NCBI GenBank assembly: GCA_003864495.1
Contig: ML133437.1
Location: 1,798,001-1,862,000, forward strand
DNA: 64,000 nt
Reading direction: 5' to 3'
Source of the DNA: Nemopilema nomurai
Taxonomy: Eukaryota > Cnidaria > Scyphozoa > Rhizostomeae > Rhizostomatidae
Under the pieces are notes generated by a model. It saw only the letters and a list, made by a program, of their open reading frames with translations, made no database searches and was not told the DNA's origin. This document shows positions 24,165 through 36,200 of this stretch, in pieces. Numbering within the stretch: position 1 is the first letter of the stretch; every line of letters starts with the position of its first letter. The position numbers and the translations under genes were made by a program.

Positions 24165-26049
24165 CTCAAACGACTAGACTATTTTTCAAGTTTCTGGGGG
24201 TGCGTAAAAGTTTCTGTTTGTTGGGCTGGTTTTGGTCTTTTATTGGGGTCGTGTTCAGTTAAATCTTAAAATTCGTTCCCCTTTTTTGATATAGTCTTTT
24301 ATATGCGATTTATGTTGATAATTTTATCGTTTCTTAAATGTTCATGTTCTCAAGAGCCTTTGATGATAGAAATATCACGCTTTGCGTTTCGTTTTACAAT
24401 TTGCCTAACATCGCCGTAGTTTAGTAGCCATTAATTGACTACAAATATTGTGCAGCGTAGCTGCCCTCCATCCAACTGCCATCGGGTCAAATTTTTGTAT
24501 CAATTGAGTTTCCTGAGCTCTATGTAGTAAAAAGTAAAGTTGTTCTGTGCAATGCACTTTGAAATCATCAAGGTCCGAGTTAAGGTCATGCAGCAGGGCA
24601 AAGTATGGCAAAATGTTGTTTGGTTCTGGGTTGTGTTTCTAGCTGGCTATAACAGTAATTATGCTTTGTCACTCGATGGTGCATCTAGTGACGGAACAGT
24701 GCGTACACAGTAGATACCCGTTAGTTGGAATGATTTGCAATGGCTTGCTTTATGTTTATGCAGCGACCATGCTATGAATCACACACACTAAGGTGATGTT
24801 TGGTCTGATGCCGGAGATTGCAGGCGAAAATTTAAGAGTTCTTTAACCTTACCAAGCCAACTTGCAACGCCTCCACTCGTCGGAAACCACCCAAGCAGAC
24901 CTCTAAAGTTTCTTGTGTTTTTCGTATTGTCGCATGCTGTTGAAGGCGAAGCTGCATTTGGCACATGTTATGCTAAAGATACCGAAATAACTCAACCCAC
25001 GTGACACATTTGTGTCCCCTTTTTGTGATTGTCGCTCCCCTGGGACCGTTTTCATCTTTCCCTTTCCCCTTGCCACCTTGCCTAATTTGGAAGAGTCAAC
25101 GCATTTATGTAAGCAGCATGTATGCAAAGTGGGTAGCGGCATCGTGACCGATGAACCATCTTTCTTTACCACAATGCCGACCGTCACACTATTGTACACT
25201 CAAATAGACATTGCAAATTAGGGGCTTTGTTGAGCTGGGAACTTTGTAATGCAGACGTGACATATATGTCAAAGTTCACCATAGAGGTCAAAGAACGTAT
25301 TGCATACTCTTGCTTTTTAATCAAAGAATAGTGTGTTCATAAATCAACCATTTTGTAGATATTTTAGCAAAGCTTTCCTCCTCCCTTTGTAAAAAGAGGA
25401 TGATCCCTTGCTGCTGTAGGCGATGATCCCACCTTTAAAAATCGTAAATATTGCTTGATTGTGTTTCGCATTTTAGAACATGTTGCGACTTTGTGTGTAA
25501 ACTAAGTAGATATTGTTTGTTTGAGCTAGAAGATTGATAAAGGTTTGTATATTGAAGTTATTTATGATAGTGTTATGGTTTAAGTGGATTTAGATGATGA
25601 TCCGAGAAGACGTTTCTATTGGTACAATTGCAGTTTTTCTTTAAAATTTAATTCCTTATGCTTTTGAAAACAAAGACTCGCGCGATACACCTGAGAACTG
25701 GCTTATCACAGTTTCAACTGCCTCATGCAGAACCAGAGAAATATCACGACGATTATAAATGCTTAACAAGTGGTATAGGAAAATCAAGTTAAAACATTTA
25801 AAAAATAAAAAGAGAAGCTAACAAAAAACTTAAAAAAATAAGACGTCATTACAACAGTAACAGAAGCAAGACGACAACCAAAGAGCTACGTATAAATTTT
25901 GGAGACTTCTCTAAATAGAATAATTGAAAGTAGAAGTATTGTACAAAGTTCAATTCTCTTTAGTACTATAAAAAATTTATGGTTGCGAATGTTTGTGAAG
26001 AAGGATATCGTTGCTTGAAGAGTTTGCGTACCGGTGTATTTGGGACATT
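24165..26049. other. Convergent 3' region between Kelch gene (+) and ASPH (-)
   Basis: About 1.9 kb between two stop codons on facing strands, so it should contain both 3'UTRs. A possible AATAAA for the Kelch transcript lies near 25,804. The one open frame worth noting is the minus-strand ORF at 24903-25199 (separate entry). Nothing else was recognised. Confidence 0.5.
24903..25199 (-). CDS. 98-codon ORF ending in half of a C2H2 zinc finger
   Basis: The last 20 codons read CAKCSFAFNSMRQYEKHKKL. This matches the C2H2 pattern (C-x2-C-x3-F-x5-hydrophobic-x2-H), but the frame stops three residues after the first His, where the second His would fall at the fourth. The N-terminal part is Lys/Gly-rich and unrecognised. 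It lies antisense in the Kelch-gene 3' flank. It could be a broken zinc-finger gene fragment, part of an unseen spliced gene, or chance. Expression is unknown. Confidence 0.25.
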   Translation of the reverse strand: MYNSVTVGIVVKKDGSSVTMPLPTLHTCCLHKCVDSSKLGKVARGKGKMKTVPGERQSQKGDTNVSRGLSYFGIFSITCAKCSFAFNSMRQYEKHKKL

Positions 26050-29000
26050 TCAGATGGGGGAGAGATTCCTTCTTTGTCGGGCGGTCAGGTCAGGGTGCCA
26101 GAAGTCAACAATTAGAATCAGCCGAAGGGACGTTCCGTTGTGCCAGACTTCGTGCTCGAACGAGTCATCAAACACGAGCACTTTACCAGCTTGCCATGTC
26201 CTGTAAATGCAGAAGAAAGCATGCAGCCGGGAGGAGAAGCTCACGTGACTAGCAGGTACAAAGCCATGACTGGTACAAACAATACATATAAAGGTACTCT
26301 TGCGCGCGCAGGATACAGCAGCACCACACTCGACAGCAACAACAACAACATAAGGAACTATGAACAAAACAGTTTTCAAAAGCTGTGTTCTTTTTTATAG
26401 TAAATTTTTAGCAGCGGATAAAAAGCCAAATGGTGCAGTGCATATACTACGAATGTACTTTATCGAGATTTCAGCAACAAGCACACCCGTTGAAGCGCAA
26501 GGCGGCTGGCACTACAGCCAAAGAAGAGACTGGTTACTTGAACGAGAGCAGGCCGTTAAGCTCTTACCTCGTTTCATCGCCCGCTCGAATAAAAACGTTT
26601 TTAGGAACCACCAATCCAAGGTGAGCACGGAGACGACAGTTTGTTGGACCAGTGTGTGGCCAAACGTGTGTTCCAGGGTACATCACGGAAAACTTGATCT
26701 GAAATGAAATCGTGAGCTGAAAACCACTCTGCACTAAAAGTTGTGGCGAAAGGGTGTAAACTGGAACAATATATGGAAGGGTAAATACTAGATGCAAATG
26801 TATTTAAAAAAGATATATATACCACAAAGGCCTTTTATAACATCCAGGGGTTGCGACAAATGGGCACTAAACCAATTAATTAATCTTGCTATTAATCTTA
26901 CTACAACAATTCCTACATAAAGCATAATTCTAATGAGTAAATATTGGGCAAATCATAATAAGTAAGTTTTGAGACAAATCCTGATAAATATTTAGTTAAA
27001 CCAATATAAATAGGTTTTGCAATAGACTGCATGAAGCTGTTTGGGGAGAAGCACAACTAAGGACCTGGCCTCGGCTGCACCCTGTTGCTTCGCTCATTTT
27101 GCTGATGATGTCACATGTTTTTGGCGCCCTTCTGCACCCTGCTGAAACTCGATCTCCTCTTTCGTACAGTGTTAACTGCTTCCAGTCCCCTGTGTCTTGC
27201 AGCTTCTCAGCCTCTTGTTCAAACCCACCATATCCCACCTTGCCCAGCAAACCGACTGCTTCGTCCCTGATTGTCTTCCAGTTAGCTTCTAGAGTTCTAA
27301 GCGAAGGCAAAACAAAGAATCGAACATGGATGAATGGGCAATTCAGAAGAAGGCGACAGAGGCTCATAAACTGTTCTTAACCCCTTTGTCAAGATCACTT
27401 TCTACATATTATCGCAACCCACAAATCATATTGTAGGGTTGTACGTAATAACCTCTCCTAATAACACATATATATATATTTATACATATAACCCTCCTTT
27501 TCATTTACAAGATTAGACAATGCATGACCTCAACACGAGGTTATTCTTTCGCACGCTCGCTTTCTATGTTCTCTCTTGAGCCATGTGAATATATACTCAA
27601 AGTGGCAAGGGGTTCCAAGGAAGTATAATCCCTGTTAAAACTATTCGGGGGGTCATGTCTTTTAGGGATCTAAAAATGCATCAAAAGCACCATAATCGAT
27701 TTGGGAGATTTTCCAAATGAGCTGGTAACTTATTTGCCAATAGAATAAACATAATCGGAAAAAAGTCAAACTAGATGGTAGCTGTATTTAATCACCTGAA
27801 AAAGCAATAACCTTCATTTATAAGCAGAGTGGCGTATCAGGGTGCAGAAAAAGCAGAAACGTAACGCTTGCTGTGACTTTTTGTGCTTATTGTAGGATGG
27901 AAAGCAAGACTTACGCGAGGTGTTTTGCATGACCCGTTTCTCTGTGCGTCCACCAGGGCTGGGCCTTCAATGGGGTGTCTGCATTATACAGTGACCGCTG
28001 CAAAGCGGAAAGGAACACTCCCTTCTTCGCACCCTTTTCGTAGACACTTTTCGCCTAAGAGAGAGTGCTCAAAATAGCTTCAGCGGGCAAGATTAGGCGT
28101 TCAGGTTCACATTTTAACCACAATGTGTTCAAGGAACCAATCGAAAAAAGGTGTAAATGAGTCTGGTATCTTCTCTGGTTTAACGTCTACACAGGTTGGC
28201 TAAAGTCTTAGATGCACGCTTGAAATCGTATTGTCAGGCACGTAGATTTGATTTCATGCCGACCCTTGGCTTTTGTGACTAAACATGAACTGTTTACAGC
28301 CAAACGTGGACAATGCCCTGCTACTGCGAGAACACACTCTTTAACATTTTGAAGCACCAATTTCAAAGAAAATCTCAACCAGGCTCCTTTAAATGTACCC
28401 TTGCATCCCCCTCTACTGCCTTACAGCCCATATATATATATCAATACCATCTTGCACTGTATTGTATTATACTGTTCTGCACTAAACTTTATTGCAATGT
28501 ACTATATTGCACTGCGCTGCACTATTGTGTATTGCACTGTACTATAGTGCATATGAAACACTATATAAAAATCACTCTATTGTCCTGCACTGTAATATAC
28601 TGTACTATAGTGCATTGCACTGCAAAATAGTGCATATAAAAAAGAGCTCCAAGAAAAAAAACTTGTCCACTACCATAACAGTAGCTGCTTAATGTGGTTG
28701 CTAAAAATCTTACTTACTTCATCTGGTTTGAAAAGACGGGTGTATGCATCCCCAAGGTGGAAATAAAATCTCCCATCATCTGCTCCAGGGTCCCCACTAT
28801 CAATACCTTCAGCCAAGAAAGGAATTGACTCATTTAATTTGTCTTCTTGTTTTAAAATGAACCCAACATGTGATTTGGCATGACCATCATTTGGAACAAC
28901 TTCTAAAATCTAAAAATGAAAGAAGCAAATAACATAAGCAGGCATTTCCTGGTTTAACTTCCTGCAAATCTTGCCCAGTTATTATTCTTAGTTTTATCTT

Positions 29001-30387
29001 ACCTTTTTCTACTTACCTAACCTTCTCACCTTTGCTTGTATGCACAAATATAAATTCTAAGTAGGTATAATTTTATCAAAGGTGTCATAAGTATCAAAGT
29101 AGTATTGTATATAGCAGTTTTATAAAGTAGCAAAGCTTGTAAATCTTGTAAATATATATAAACTCACTTACCTTTCTAAATGGAGCCATGGCTTTGGAAT
29201 CCAGGCCAGCCATCAAATACTGAATTCCAAGTGCTCTGTTTACATCTACATCTGCTGGAAGAAACGCCAAGAGCTTTTCCAAAAGCCTGACTGCCTGTGC
29301 CATTTTTCCAAGAAATGATAGCCGTTCAGCACTTCTTAGCAGTGACAGCTTCATCAGCTTTTTGGGGCAATCTTCAATATCTGGCACTGCATTAAATATC
29401 TTTATGGCTGTCAGAAGAAGCTCATTGCTTTTCATAACCTCAGCTTTTTCGTCAATTGCCTTTGCTTTTCCATACATTGCATAAGGGCTTTTTGGATATT
29501 TTTCACTTAAAAATGTAAATTCTTTGATAGCTTTGTCAGTTTTCCTGTCTTCTAGTAACTTAGTTGCTTTTTTCAACAAATCTCTTATAGCTTTATCATT
29601 CTTGTTAAAGAGTTCTTTAAACTTATCAGCTTTAGGCTTTGGTGCATTCTTCTTTTCTGTGGATTTTGGCTTCTGATACTCTTCGTTTTTGTTCTTTGAT
29701 TCACTTTTACTTGGCGAGAAATCTCCTTTACTACTGACTAAAATTATACCAACTATTAACACAATTGCCAAAACCAAAATAAATACATAATTCAAGGAGG
29801 CCGAATTGTTGCTAGCATCCTTTTCTGACTTGATTGCTGAAAGAAAGATATTTGAGTTAGATTATTTCATCTTAATGATTGATAGACATTAAGTAACTAG
29901 CACCACTAACATAATAACAATATAAATTAGACACATGCAGTTTAAAATCAAATGCAATGTAAACTGATTGTCAAATCCAAATATCCTATGCAGGGCATTT
30001 TTTATAATACAATGGGGTCACTTATTGAGCAGGAAAAGTTGTTTTGAAATCTTCTTGCATTGGCAGTAAGCTCAGACCGAGACTAAAGCCGATCAAAGCA
30101 CGGCTGGTTAAATTACTGTATAAACAAATGAAAAAGTGAAAGCCGGGCGAATGACCTTTACTCAAATAGTGTGACAGGCTGTAAGGTTATATGACTTGTT
30201 CGGATAGGATATGGATCGTTAATTACTATGAATTCGGTCACCTTTCCGTAAAAATACCGATAGAAACGGATTCAAAATGAATGTTACAGATAGGCTAACT
30301 GTTAGGAAGAAAATTACCTTTTTGCTTATTTGTAGGCTTTTTAGATGAAGCCTTCAATCTTTGCCTTGGATTTTCAGAGACAGCCAT
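26050..30387 (-). CDS. ASPH: Aspartyl/asparaginyl beta-hydroxylase
   Basis: ASPH is an ER type II membrane 2-oxoglutarate/Fe(II) oxygenase that hydroxylates Asp/Asn in EGF-like domains. Exons: 30387-30318, 29836-29172, 28909-28718, 28054-27915, 27296-27065, 26698-26568 and 26200-26050. All are in frame and give 526 aa. There is a short basic cytosolic tail, one TM segment (about residues 39-58), a Lys-rich linker, TPR-like helices (KAIKEFTFLSEKYPKSPYAM), then DDGRFYFHLGDAYTR and KAQPWWT. The catalytic domain has PGTHVWPHTGPTNCRLRAHL and VLVFDDSFEHEVWHN. The two metal-binding His positions (RLRAHLGLV and SFEHEVW) and the 2OG-binding Arg (SLRLILIVD) are present. It is shorter than human ASPH (758) because the acidic luminal linker is reduced. 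The donor after 27296-27065 is weak (GTCCTT). Confidence 0.94.
28436..28640. repeat. Degenerate palindromic TGCACTATAGTGCA-type repeat tract
   Basis: About 200 bp made of variants of TGCACTGTACTATAGTGCA and TATTGCACTG; the strongest palindromic cores are CTATAG flanked by TGCAC/GTGCA-like arms. It is in ASPH intron 3 (28055-28717). Frames across it give meaningless Cys/Tyr/Leu repeats. Confidence 0.7.
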
Positions 30388-32331
30388 TTTCTGTGCACCG
30401 AAGCAAGTAAGCTCTCTATTTTCTAAGCAGCTAGGCCGGAGTGTCAATAGACCACGAGAGCGAGGACGTCCGAATGATGAATGGACAAAGTCACATCCCT
30501 TCGTTTGATTTCAGCGTCACCAGTGAGAGGAACCGGGGGGAGGGCATGCCCCCCTCAAGTGATACAGCATGAAGGTAGACAGGAATTTGACAAGTTCTAC
30601 CTGAGGACGACAGTAAATTAGTTGCATACTGGTTTAGCAGACTTCGCTGGGCGAATGTCGGGTTTGCTGCATGTGGATTGGTCGTTATGTAGAGGCTGGA
30701 GCCATGATTCTGCTTGTGTAAAAAATGCCAGTCTTTCTGTAAAGAATATGAATTGATAAGTGACAGATTAATGCTATTGTACCAGTCTCAAAGCCTAATG
30801 ATGCCTTATGATCAACCCTGCGATTTAGGACATTGAAGCTTACAGCTTGGGAACCCAGAAACACCATTGTTGGACCCACCTCTGCCTGTCCGAGGCCAGA
30901 AATATAATTTTGGTACTGATATAAATTTAGGGTGCCAATGACAGTAAGCTTACAATCTCCTTAATTTTCAACTTGTCCTAGAAAGTAGCCCGGATTGAGC
31001 CGGATTGAAAGTCCTTCTAATTTTTAATGTCCAACGCAACTTATCAGTGGAACATGCCCTTTACAAACCCAACGTAAATATGATATATATTAATTCTATG
31101 TTGGCAACAATAAGTTAGAAATACATAAATCTTTACAAAAGAAAAAATATCAAGGAAAATAGTTATTAACAGTGACAAGTCACACTTTCAATGAAAAAGT
31201 CTATCCCTTAAGTTGACCTAGCACCTATTTTACATTGGAGTACAAAATCATGTTTTATGTACATTAGGACGAACAGATAAAATTTCTTTCGTGCATAAAC
31301 AATTACTAAAATTCTAGATTTAGTCCTCTCTATTCTCTTTTCTTTTTTCAAAGTCTCGTTATGCCATTGTATGTACATATGAAGAGGGAATCTGGCTTAC
31401 CTAGTTTCTGCAGCGGACTCGACTAGGCCCCACTACTAGGTGTTTTCTAGTGGTGCTCTCTATTGTGCAATTGCTTATGGGCTTTGAGTCTTCCGTGTGA
31501 ATAAATGGTCTTTTTTCAGCTGAACGCGAGACACTACAGAAGCAACACTCACTTTGGAGGCCTTGAAGATGTCTGGTCTTACACACTTGATGTCTAGAAA
31601 GAGCGACCGAGAACAATTTATGGCAGCGTAAAAGAGCATTGTCTCAAATGCCAATATTTCCAAAGAAGCATGCCCAAAAACACCACATGCGGTGGGGGCT
31701 TGAATAACTAGAACCATTTAGACAAAGCAGTTTAGATCTTGATTTCATTAGGCCAAATATAATTAGCTGGAAAGCCGTTATCCCAAAGGAGCAGATTCTT
31801 TGAGTAGCTAATTGAATTGCCGCGTTTGAAACCAGCAAGGTAGCCAAACAAAGACGGTTCTGGTCTGGAAAATCTACCAAAGAGTACCAGAGATAACAGC
31901 AACAACAACAACATATTACGAATACTTTCAAGAACTGTTGCACCCCCTTTCTCTGTAAACAGGATACCCCTTGGTTTTTGGAGTTCTACTGACAAATCCT
32001 GGAGTTCAACTGCATATGTGAAATGTACTTGTAAATATATCGGTTGAGTGCAAATTCAATGTAAGTTTTCGTGAGAACCATTAATGCATTGCCTTTAATT
32101 TCAGCTCCATTTCGTATAACAAGATTAGAGAAGAAAGTAAAACGATTAGCAAGTTGAAGTTTTCTTCTGAGTACCCTCGCATACATTTAGATATCAATAA
32201 TGGATTATGCAATTAAATAATCCAACTAAAAACCTGCAATACCGAAAAACTGTACGACCATAGAGCCAGTTCTATAATTTATAAAAATTGCTTTGAGAAC
32301 ACGTAGGTTTCGCCTTCACTCACTTGCAATT
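30388..32331. other. Spacer upstream of ASPH
   Basis: Contains the ASPH promoter region (30,390-30,560, GC-richer) and then AT-rich sequence. Several short overlapping minus-strand ORFs lie at 31,400-32,190, one with a (CAA)n-derived Leu/Cys run. None resembles a known family, and they change frame without splice sites, so none is called. Confidence 0.5.
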
Positions 32332-32347
32332 TTCACTTTAAAGTGAA
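32332..32347. repeat. 16-bp perfect palindrome
   Basis: TTCACTTTAAAGTGAA, perfectly self-complementary, about 75 bp to the left of the 15-bp minisatellite. It could be a dimeric transcription-factor site or a cruciform, or chance in an AT-rich region. Confidence 0.6.
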
Positions 32348-32420
32348 CCCTACAAATCTTCCTAAAGCTTCCTAGGGATTCTCAGAGAAATGCATTTTCA
32401 ATTGGAGACACCTTTACCGA

Positions 32421-32741
32421 GAGGCATCATTCGAGGCACCATCATTCGAGGCACCATCATTCGAGGCACCATCATTCGAGGCACCATCATTCGAGGCACC
32501 ATCATTCGAGGCACCATCATTCGAGGCACCATCATTCGAGGCACCATCATTCGAGGCACCATCATTCGAGGCACCATCATTCGAGGCACCATCATTCGAG
32601 GCACCATCATTCGAGGCACCATCATTCGAGGCACCATCATTCGAGGCACCATCATTCGAGGCACCATCATTCGAGGCACCATCATTCGAGGCACCATCAT
32701 TCGAGGCACCATCATTCGAGGCACCATCATTTGAGGCAACA
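32421..32741. repeat. 15-bp minisatellite, 20 identical full units
   Basis: Unit GGCACCATCATTCGA repeated about 20 times without a single change, with variant units only at the edges (GGCATCATTCGA at the left, ATTTGAGGCAAC at the right). Because 15 is a multiple of 3, five of six frames stay open (RGTII, APSFE and HHHSR on plus; RMMVP and SNDGA on minus). It lies 466 bp past the PAF-acetylhydrolase stop. Perfect homogeneity points to recent expansion. Confidence 0.97.
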
Positions 32742-32817
32742 GACACGAAATAATGTTTTCAATCAGCATATTACTAGTGGATTTACATAAAACAAAACTA
32801 GATTCCAAAGCAGTATG

Positions 32818-32823
32818 TTTATT
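32818..32823 (-). terminator. Candidate polyadenylation signal of the PAF-acetylhydrolase gene
   Basis: TTTATT on plus (AATAAA on minus), 384 bp past the stop at 33207. Confidence 0.35.
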
Positions 32824-33206
32824 TCGACTCAGAAACCTCTATGCTATGGTCAGCAAATGTCTTTAAAAAGCCTGAAAAGCCTAATTTTTTCAGTAGGAAA
32901 AGCCTGTAAACAGTCTAAATTTTGGCAAAGAATGAAACACAAAACAGGTAAGTTTCAACGAACACAGATATCAGATTCAGGTACGAGTTAACACATAATT
33001 TAGATTTACGAAAGTAGAGACAATAACAATATTAAATTCTTTTCGTAAGTTAACTCGTTTAAACGTGTTAAACAGGCCTAATCCTGTTTACGACACATGT
33101 CCAGTCCCTTCTTCGTTCTGATCCATACAAGAAAATACAATATCATACGAATACTTAACTGCAACTTGACTAATAAAAGCTGCATTTGAACTACGTTGAT
33201 TAAGTG

Positions 33207-36200
33207 TTAACTTTTGTAGTACCAACTTTCCCTTTCTTCGTCGGTGATTTCTAAATTTGTTCCCTCGATGACTGGTTCGGAAGGATCTGCCTCGAAGTCA
33301 AGCTCCTTGCATTTCTCAAGGTCTAAAAACAACAAGCTCTAGCATAGATGCTCTCTTTTACACAAGTCAGCGAAGTCTTTTACCAAAGACGTGAGATAGT
33401 ATCAATATTATTGGCATTTGATGAACGCAAAATAGGTTATGAAGTATAGGCTTTAGCTGAAGCAGTAACTTTCGAAAATCGTGGTTCTATAACAGGTTGT
33501 AATCAATTGCTTCAAGGCGGATAGTAAAAAGACGTTAATAATTTGGAGCAGACTAACTTATGAAGTACATAAGACACAAAGAATGTCCACTCACTTAGAT
33601 GTTTGGCGAAGAATGACGTCATGAGCCCTCTTTGCAGGTCAATCGCATGGTCGTGATTCATGGTCGCTCTCATTCTAAACACACTCAGAATCCAGCCAGG
33701 GGCAACTGACGGGATGTCGTATTGACTGTGGTGCCCAGTCCCCCTGTTACGACATACAAAAAATTTCATCAGATCTCCCGAAAACGTAGCTTGCCTTGCA
33801 AATACCTTCTTAACGTGAAAAAGATTGTATGAAAAAGCTGTAAATAAACTCTGAATTACTTTCTATGATACATTCCTAGAAAAATACATATAAAAAGAAA
33901 TGCAGATTATGAAATTATGAATAAAGAGATGATGAGTAGAAAAGTCTGTCCTCTATAGGAAATAACCCTTTTCTAGGTCGATAAACAATTAATAAAAAAA
34001 TGGGATTGATTTCCTTGTGTCACTACCATTGAAAGCCCTTTTTTGATACCAACACAGTTTACTAAACTGTGTTATCAAACAAATAAAACATTGATTTACA
34101 TTAAATATGAAACAATTTAAATATAATTCTTACTTTATGGTCAGCATTCTCTTGTTTTGATCTAGTGCAAACCAAATTTTTCTTCTATTACTGCATAAAC
34201 TTGCACAAACAAAAAAACACAAGAAAGGCTAAATAACGAATAAACATCGTTATACATTGAGTCCAAAAATCTTGATCCAAACAAGGTAGCAATTTAGCAG
34301 CAGCTTTGACGAGCTTACAGGATGACGTTAGCAGTAAAAATATATCAATTGATCGTTCTTACCATTTCCAATCATTTGACTGATTTTCTTTATGTTTCCT
34401 TTCCAATGAAATGTCTCTGAGTTTATAAACAAGATAGGTTGCTCAACTTTCTCATAGACATCTTTATCCAACGGAAACATCCAAGCATCAAGTATAACAG
34501 CGCAGCTAGAAAATGCAACACCGGAATCATAGGAAGAAAGTATTTTCATGTAACTACTTCATAAAATAATGATGAGATAACAGAATCTCTCTTTCAGTTA
34601 TGTATTTTAGACTTCAAACCCACAAAATTGGACAACAATTTGGCATCAACTATCTTCCAGGTAGAACTTAAAAGAAAAGAAGACAAAATCATTTTCATCC
34701 TCAGCTAAAGAGCCAACAAATTTCATTATCTGACCAGGCATTGGGCAAGGATAATAATGGTAGGGGGTTACTGTAGATTTAGGTTGGGGGGGGGGGGGTT
34801 GCTTTTCGAATATCAAATGCAAAATTGCAAGCATTGATTTCGTTCTGGCCTCGTTGTTTTTCTTTACTTTTTGTCTTTGTCGAGAGTACTCCCATGTTTA
34901 GTGCACGTGCACACGGACGCATTATATTTGTTATTTTACATCTTTTAAAGATGGCAGTGAGTGACAACGTTGGGTCAGTATCTTGGCTGCAACTTCGTTT
35001 TAAAGGTAAGTGGAGGTGCAAGGTTGTGAATATAGCCCAAGAAACGTCCACGAGCTTAGCTTGTTGTTGTTGCTACATTTCAGCGAATGTTCTGGCAATG
35101 CTTGCAGTGCATGCTTTAGAAGATTATAACTCAAAAAGGACAATAGACATGAACTAAAGAATAAAGAATTGCTGCAAAGCCCCTAGTTTACATCCATTGG
35201 TTAAACGACAGGGAGGTTGGATGGTCTCTGCTGTCCTCTTTTGTAATAATGAAGCAGGTAAAGAGCGAATGAAACATATTTTCACAAGCCCATCACTAAA
35301 CAGTCTCCCTTAAAATCAAATTGAGTTTTATAAAAATAGATAAGAGTTCTACTCACTGAAAGCGCTTATCTTGCGCTAGTGTTTTCAGGGTAGTCGCTCC
35401 CCCAAACGAATGACCAGCTATGGCAACTTTTTCAAAATCCAACGCACCCTGCAGAACGTTAGCGTAATAGAATGATCTTCATTTCTAGCATATTTGATAT
35501 GTGCACCAAATTTTGAAAATGGAAATATGATTGAATATAACTTTAAAGAGCATCCAGAAACCTCACCTGCAAAGATTTCAGGTCAAAATCTGAATTTAAG
35601 ATGTTCAGGGTTTCTGAGGCTTTTTCTTTAATACTGTTCAGCATTTTGAGTATAGACAATGCGGCAGACACTTCATAAGCACGCTGGGTTACCTGCAAGT
35701 TCAAAAAAGGACATGCTCTAATTCTTGGGACTTGTGTTCTTGACAAGAATCTATGAAAAAATTATGGAGTCAGGAAAGTCCCTAATGATTATAGGAACAT
35801 CTTAGTCCAGCAATATTGGTAAGTAAATTTCTCAGGTCTCTAAGAACAATTGATTTGTTGATAGATTGAAGAAGTCCTCTCCAAAGAAGAACCTTTCCAA
35901 ATTCTAACCTTTAGCTTGCAGAGAATCAGCCATATGCCACTGTTGTGATTAATCAGCAACTCAATTCATAAACGCTATTAATGTTCACAATTTCCCTCAG
36001 TTTTGAATTATTATACCACAAAATACTGACTCAGCCTTCATTCAATCTCTATTACATAATCATTAGATCATCCTCACACATAATTCTTCAGCAAAGTTGG
36101 AGGTCACTTGCTACTTGTGGACATTAAGACTAAAATTTGAAACCATACCATGTTCCCTTGATGACAATGACCACGATAACGATACAGCTATATACAGCAA

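Noticed and set aside
28313..28692. Tyr/Cys/Leu-rich plus-strand ORFs
   Set aside because: They translate the degenerate TGCACTATAGTGCA repeat inside an ASPH intron, antisense to the gene.
32390..32808. Repeat-protein ORFs (RGTII, MMVPR, GASND)
   Set aside because: They are by-products of a 15-bp minisatellite that leaves five frames open; no splice context or promoter supports a protein.
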